In this document: piece by piece, positions 5,491 to 6,869 of the stretch | Numbering within the stretch: position 1 is the stretch's first letter | Layout: every line of letters starts with the position of its first letter | Origin: Bacteroidota bacterium | Lineage (GTDB): Bacteria; Bacteroidota; Bacteroidia; Flavobacteriales; Flavobacteriaceae | Reading direction: 5' to 3' | Assembly (NCBI GenBank): GCA_023390775.1 | Contig: JAEWCF010000055.1 | Coordinates: 1 to 6,869, forward strand | Length of the DNA: 6,869 nucleotides | Notes under the pieces: generated by a model | Told to the model about the DNA's origin: nothing | Databases searched by the model: none | The model's input: the letters and a program-made list of their open reading frames with translations, nothing else | Program-made: the position numbers and the translations under genes

Positions 5491-6869
5491 ATGAAACATC
5501 TTAACAAAATTGTTGCTGCTTTCTGTCTGTTTGCCGGACTGAGCGTACAAGCTCAGGACAGTAATAACAAATGGGCGGTGACATTCGGGGTAAATGCCGT
5601 TGATACCCGTATCAGCGCGGCATCGAGCGTCGAAGACCAGTTTTCGAACTTCTTCAACGCCAGGGACAACTGGAACATCCTTCCATCTGTTTCTTATCTT
5701 AACGTAAACCGTTACGTGGGCTCAGGCTTCACTTTTGGCGTAACGGGATCGATCAACAAAATCACTCGTTTCGTAAACGATCGTTCAACCGACTATATGG
5801 TAACCAACCCTGGTGACCTTAACTACTACGCTCTTGACGGTGCCATCGGGTACAGCTTCATGAACGCCATCGGATCGAAATGGTTCGACCCATCCCTTCA
5901 CGTTGGTGGGGGTTATACCTGGCTGGGCGATGAGTCAAGCGCAGGTACCCTGAACGGAGGTATCGGATTGGCTTTCTGGTTCTCTGAGACAGTTGGTCTA
6001 TCATGGAAATCAACTTACAAGTACACTTTTGAGGACAACCGCATGGAGTTCCCAACCCACATGCAGCACTTCCTTGGTCTATCCTTCAAATTTGGCGGAA
6101 AAGACACTGACGGAGACGGCATCTATGACAAAGACGATGCATGTCCTGAAGTTGCCGGTCCGAAAGAATTCAACGGATGTCCTGATACCGATGGCGACAA
6201 AATCATCGACCGCGATGACCTTTGCCCTGAAGTTGCCGGTCTTGCCGAATTCAACGGATGCCCTGACACTGACGGCGACGGTGTTGCCGATAAGGACGAT
6301 GCCTGCCCGGATGTTGCCGGCCTGAAATCAATGAACGGCTGTCCTGACACTGACGGCGACGGTGTTACCGATAAATCTGACAAGTGCCCATCAGTTAAAG
6401 GTCCAGCTGAAAACGGCGGATGCCCATGGCCTGACACCGACGGCGACGGAGTTCTTGACAAAGACGATCGTTGTCCGGACGTAAAAGGTACTGCTGCAAA
6501 CAACGGCTGTCCTGAAATCACTGAGGAGCAAATCAAGAAATTGAACGCTTACGCCAAAACTATCCTGTTCAACAGCGGTAAGTCAACATTCAAGCAAGAG
6601 ACTTTCCCTGTACTTCAGGCCATCACCGAGATTCTTAAGGAATTCCCTGGATCAAGGTTCATGATTGAAGGACACACCGACAGCGACGGTAGCAATGCGC
6701 TTAACCAGACGCTTTCTGAGAACAGGGCGGCTGCGGTTCGCAACTACCTGATCGAGAACGGAATCGCTGCCGACAGGTTGCAGTCAGCCGGTTACGGTGA
6801 GACCAAGCCAATCGACACCAACAAAACTGCGAAAGGCAAAGCCAACAACCGTCGTGTTGAGGTCAAGCT
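5491..6869 (+). CDS. OmpA-family outer-membrane protein with thrombospondin type 3 repeats (3' truncated)
   Basis: 459 residues are visible; the frame is open at the window edge and probably lacks only a few residues. Order of parts: Sec signal peptide (1-21, cleavage probably after VQA); membrane beta-barrel (about 25-203, with an aromatic last strand HFLGLSFKF); five calcium-binding type 3 repeats (205-341); and an OmpA C-terminal peptidoglycan-binding domain (about 343 onwards) with EGHTDSDG and LSENRAAAVRNYL. Asp397 and Arg412 are spaced like the diaminopimelate-binding pair of known OmpA domains, and Asn405 is also conserved. The protein would anchor the outer membrane to the cell wall through a rigid repeat stalk. 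The ATG at 5491 is fixed by the signal peptide. The gene has its own promoter and a more restricted codon choice than its neighbours (mostly GGT, AAC, GAC, CTT), which suggests abundant expression. It resembles OprF/P60-type major porins of flavobacteria. Confidence 0.93.
   Translation, partial: MKHLNKIVAAFCLFAGLSVQAQDSNNKWAVTFGVNAVDTRISAASSVEDQFSNFFNARDNWNILPSVSYLNVNRYVGSGFTFGVTGSINKITRFVNDRSTDYMVTNPGDLNYYALDGAIGYSFMNAIGSKWFDPSLHVGGGYTWLGDESSAGTLNGGIGLAFWFSETVGLSWKSTYKYTFEDNRMEFPTHMQHFLGLSFKFGGKDTDGDGIYDKDDACPEVAGPKEFNGCPDTDGDKIIDRDDLCPEVAGLAEFNGCPDTDGDGVADKDDACPDVAGLKSMNGCPDTDGDGVTDKSDKCPSVKGPAENGGCPWPDTDGDGVLDKDDRCPDVKGTAANNGCPEITEEQIKKLNAYAKTILFNSGKSTFKQETFPVLQAITEILKEFPGSRFMIEGHTDSDGSNALNQTLSENRAAAVRNYLIENGIAADRLQSAGYGETKPIDTNKTAKGKANNRRVEVK
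6103..6513 (+). repeat. Five tandem thrombospondin type 3 repeat units inside the ompA-like gene
   Basis: Units start at residues 205, 232, 259, 286 and 315. They follow the pattern DTDGDGxxDxxDxCP...GCP; the first three are 27 residues (81 bases) long, the fourth is extended to 29 by WP, and the fifth is 27. The aspartates are calcium ligands, and each unit has two cysteines (ten in all, 218 to 340). Unit 2 has Lys237 in place of glycine in the loop. Units 3 and 4 share a 24-base identical stretch (6262-6285 and 6343-6366), a sign of fairly recent internal duplication. Confidence 0.9.

Noticed and set aside
6103..6513. Regular direct repeats resembling a CRISPR-like array
   Set aside because: The 81-base units are in frame, encode calcium-binding type 3 repeats and vary at codon third positions. 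There are no spacer-like unique segments.
6123..6536. Minus-strand open frame with serine/proline-rich repeats opposite the ompA-like gene
   Set aside because: It is a by-product of the tandem repeats of the plus-strand gene; its regular peptide merely mirrors the aspartate-glycine repeat coding.

Overview
The window looks like a chromosomal core segment from a Bacteroidota bacterium, most likely of the Flavobacterium type. Four things point there: perfect TAnnTTTG -7 promoter elements, start codons with no Shine-Dalgarno sequence, an OmpA-family porin carrying thrombospondin type 3 repeats, and a compact AddA-like helicase-nuclease. Coding DNA is fairly GC-rich for that group, while the intergenic stretches are strongly AT-rich. 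No tRNA, rRNA, insertion sequence, CRISPR array or phage gene is visible.

Layout. Bases 1-80 hold the last 25 codons of an unrecognised plus-strand gene, followed by a weak hairpin. Bases 130-241 contain a promoter-like element and, about 70 bases further on, a very strong intrinsic terminator, with no credible ORF between them; this may be a small RNA. A manganese-type superoxide dismutase runs on the minus strand (320-928) with its own terminator at 273-298. The 104-base gap at 929-1032 is a divergent control region. It carries one -7 box facing each way and a 19-base inverted repeat that closely matches the Fur-box consensus. On the plus strand follow an AddA/RecB-like helicase-nuclease (1033-4188) and, one base later, glycine C-acetyltransferase kbl (4190-5389), very probably one transcript. 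A 101-base gap then holds two TGTTA/TAACA dyads and a good promoter for an OmpA-family outer-membrane protein (5491 to the window end, cut off near its C terminus).

How the genes relate. The products are functionally unrelated: superoxide detoxification, double-strand break processing, threonine-to-glycine catabolism, and anchoring of the outer membrane to peptidoglycan. Oxidative stress could loosely link the first two through the shared divergent control region, but that is inference. I found no convincing new multi-gene system. The best leads are regulatory: the Fur-like box at sod, the palindrome inside the ompA promoter spacer, and the possible small RNA at about 171-241.
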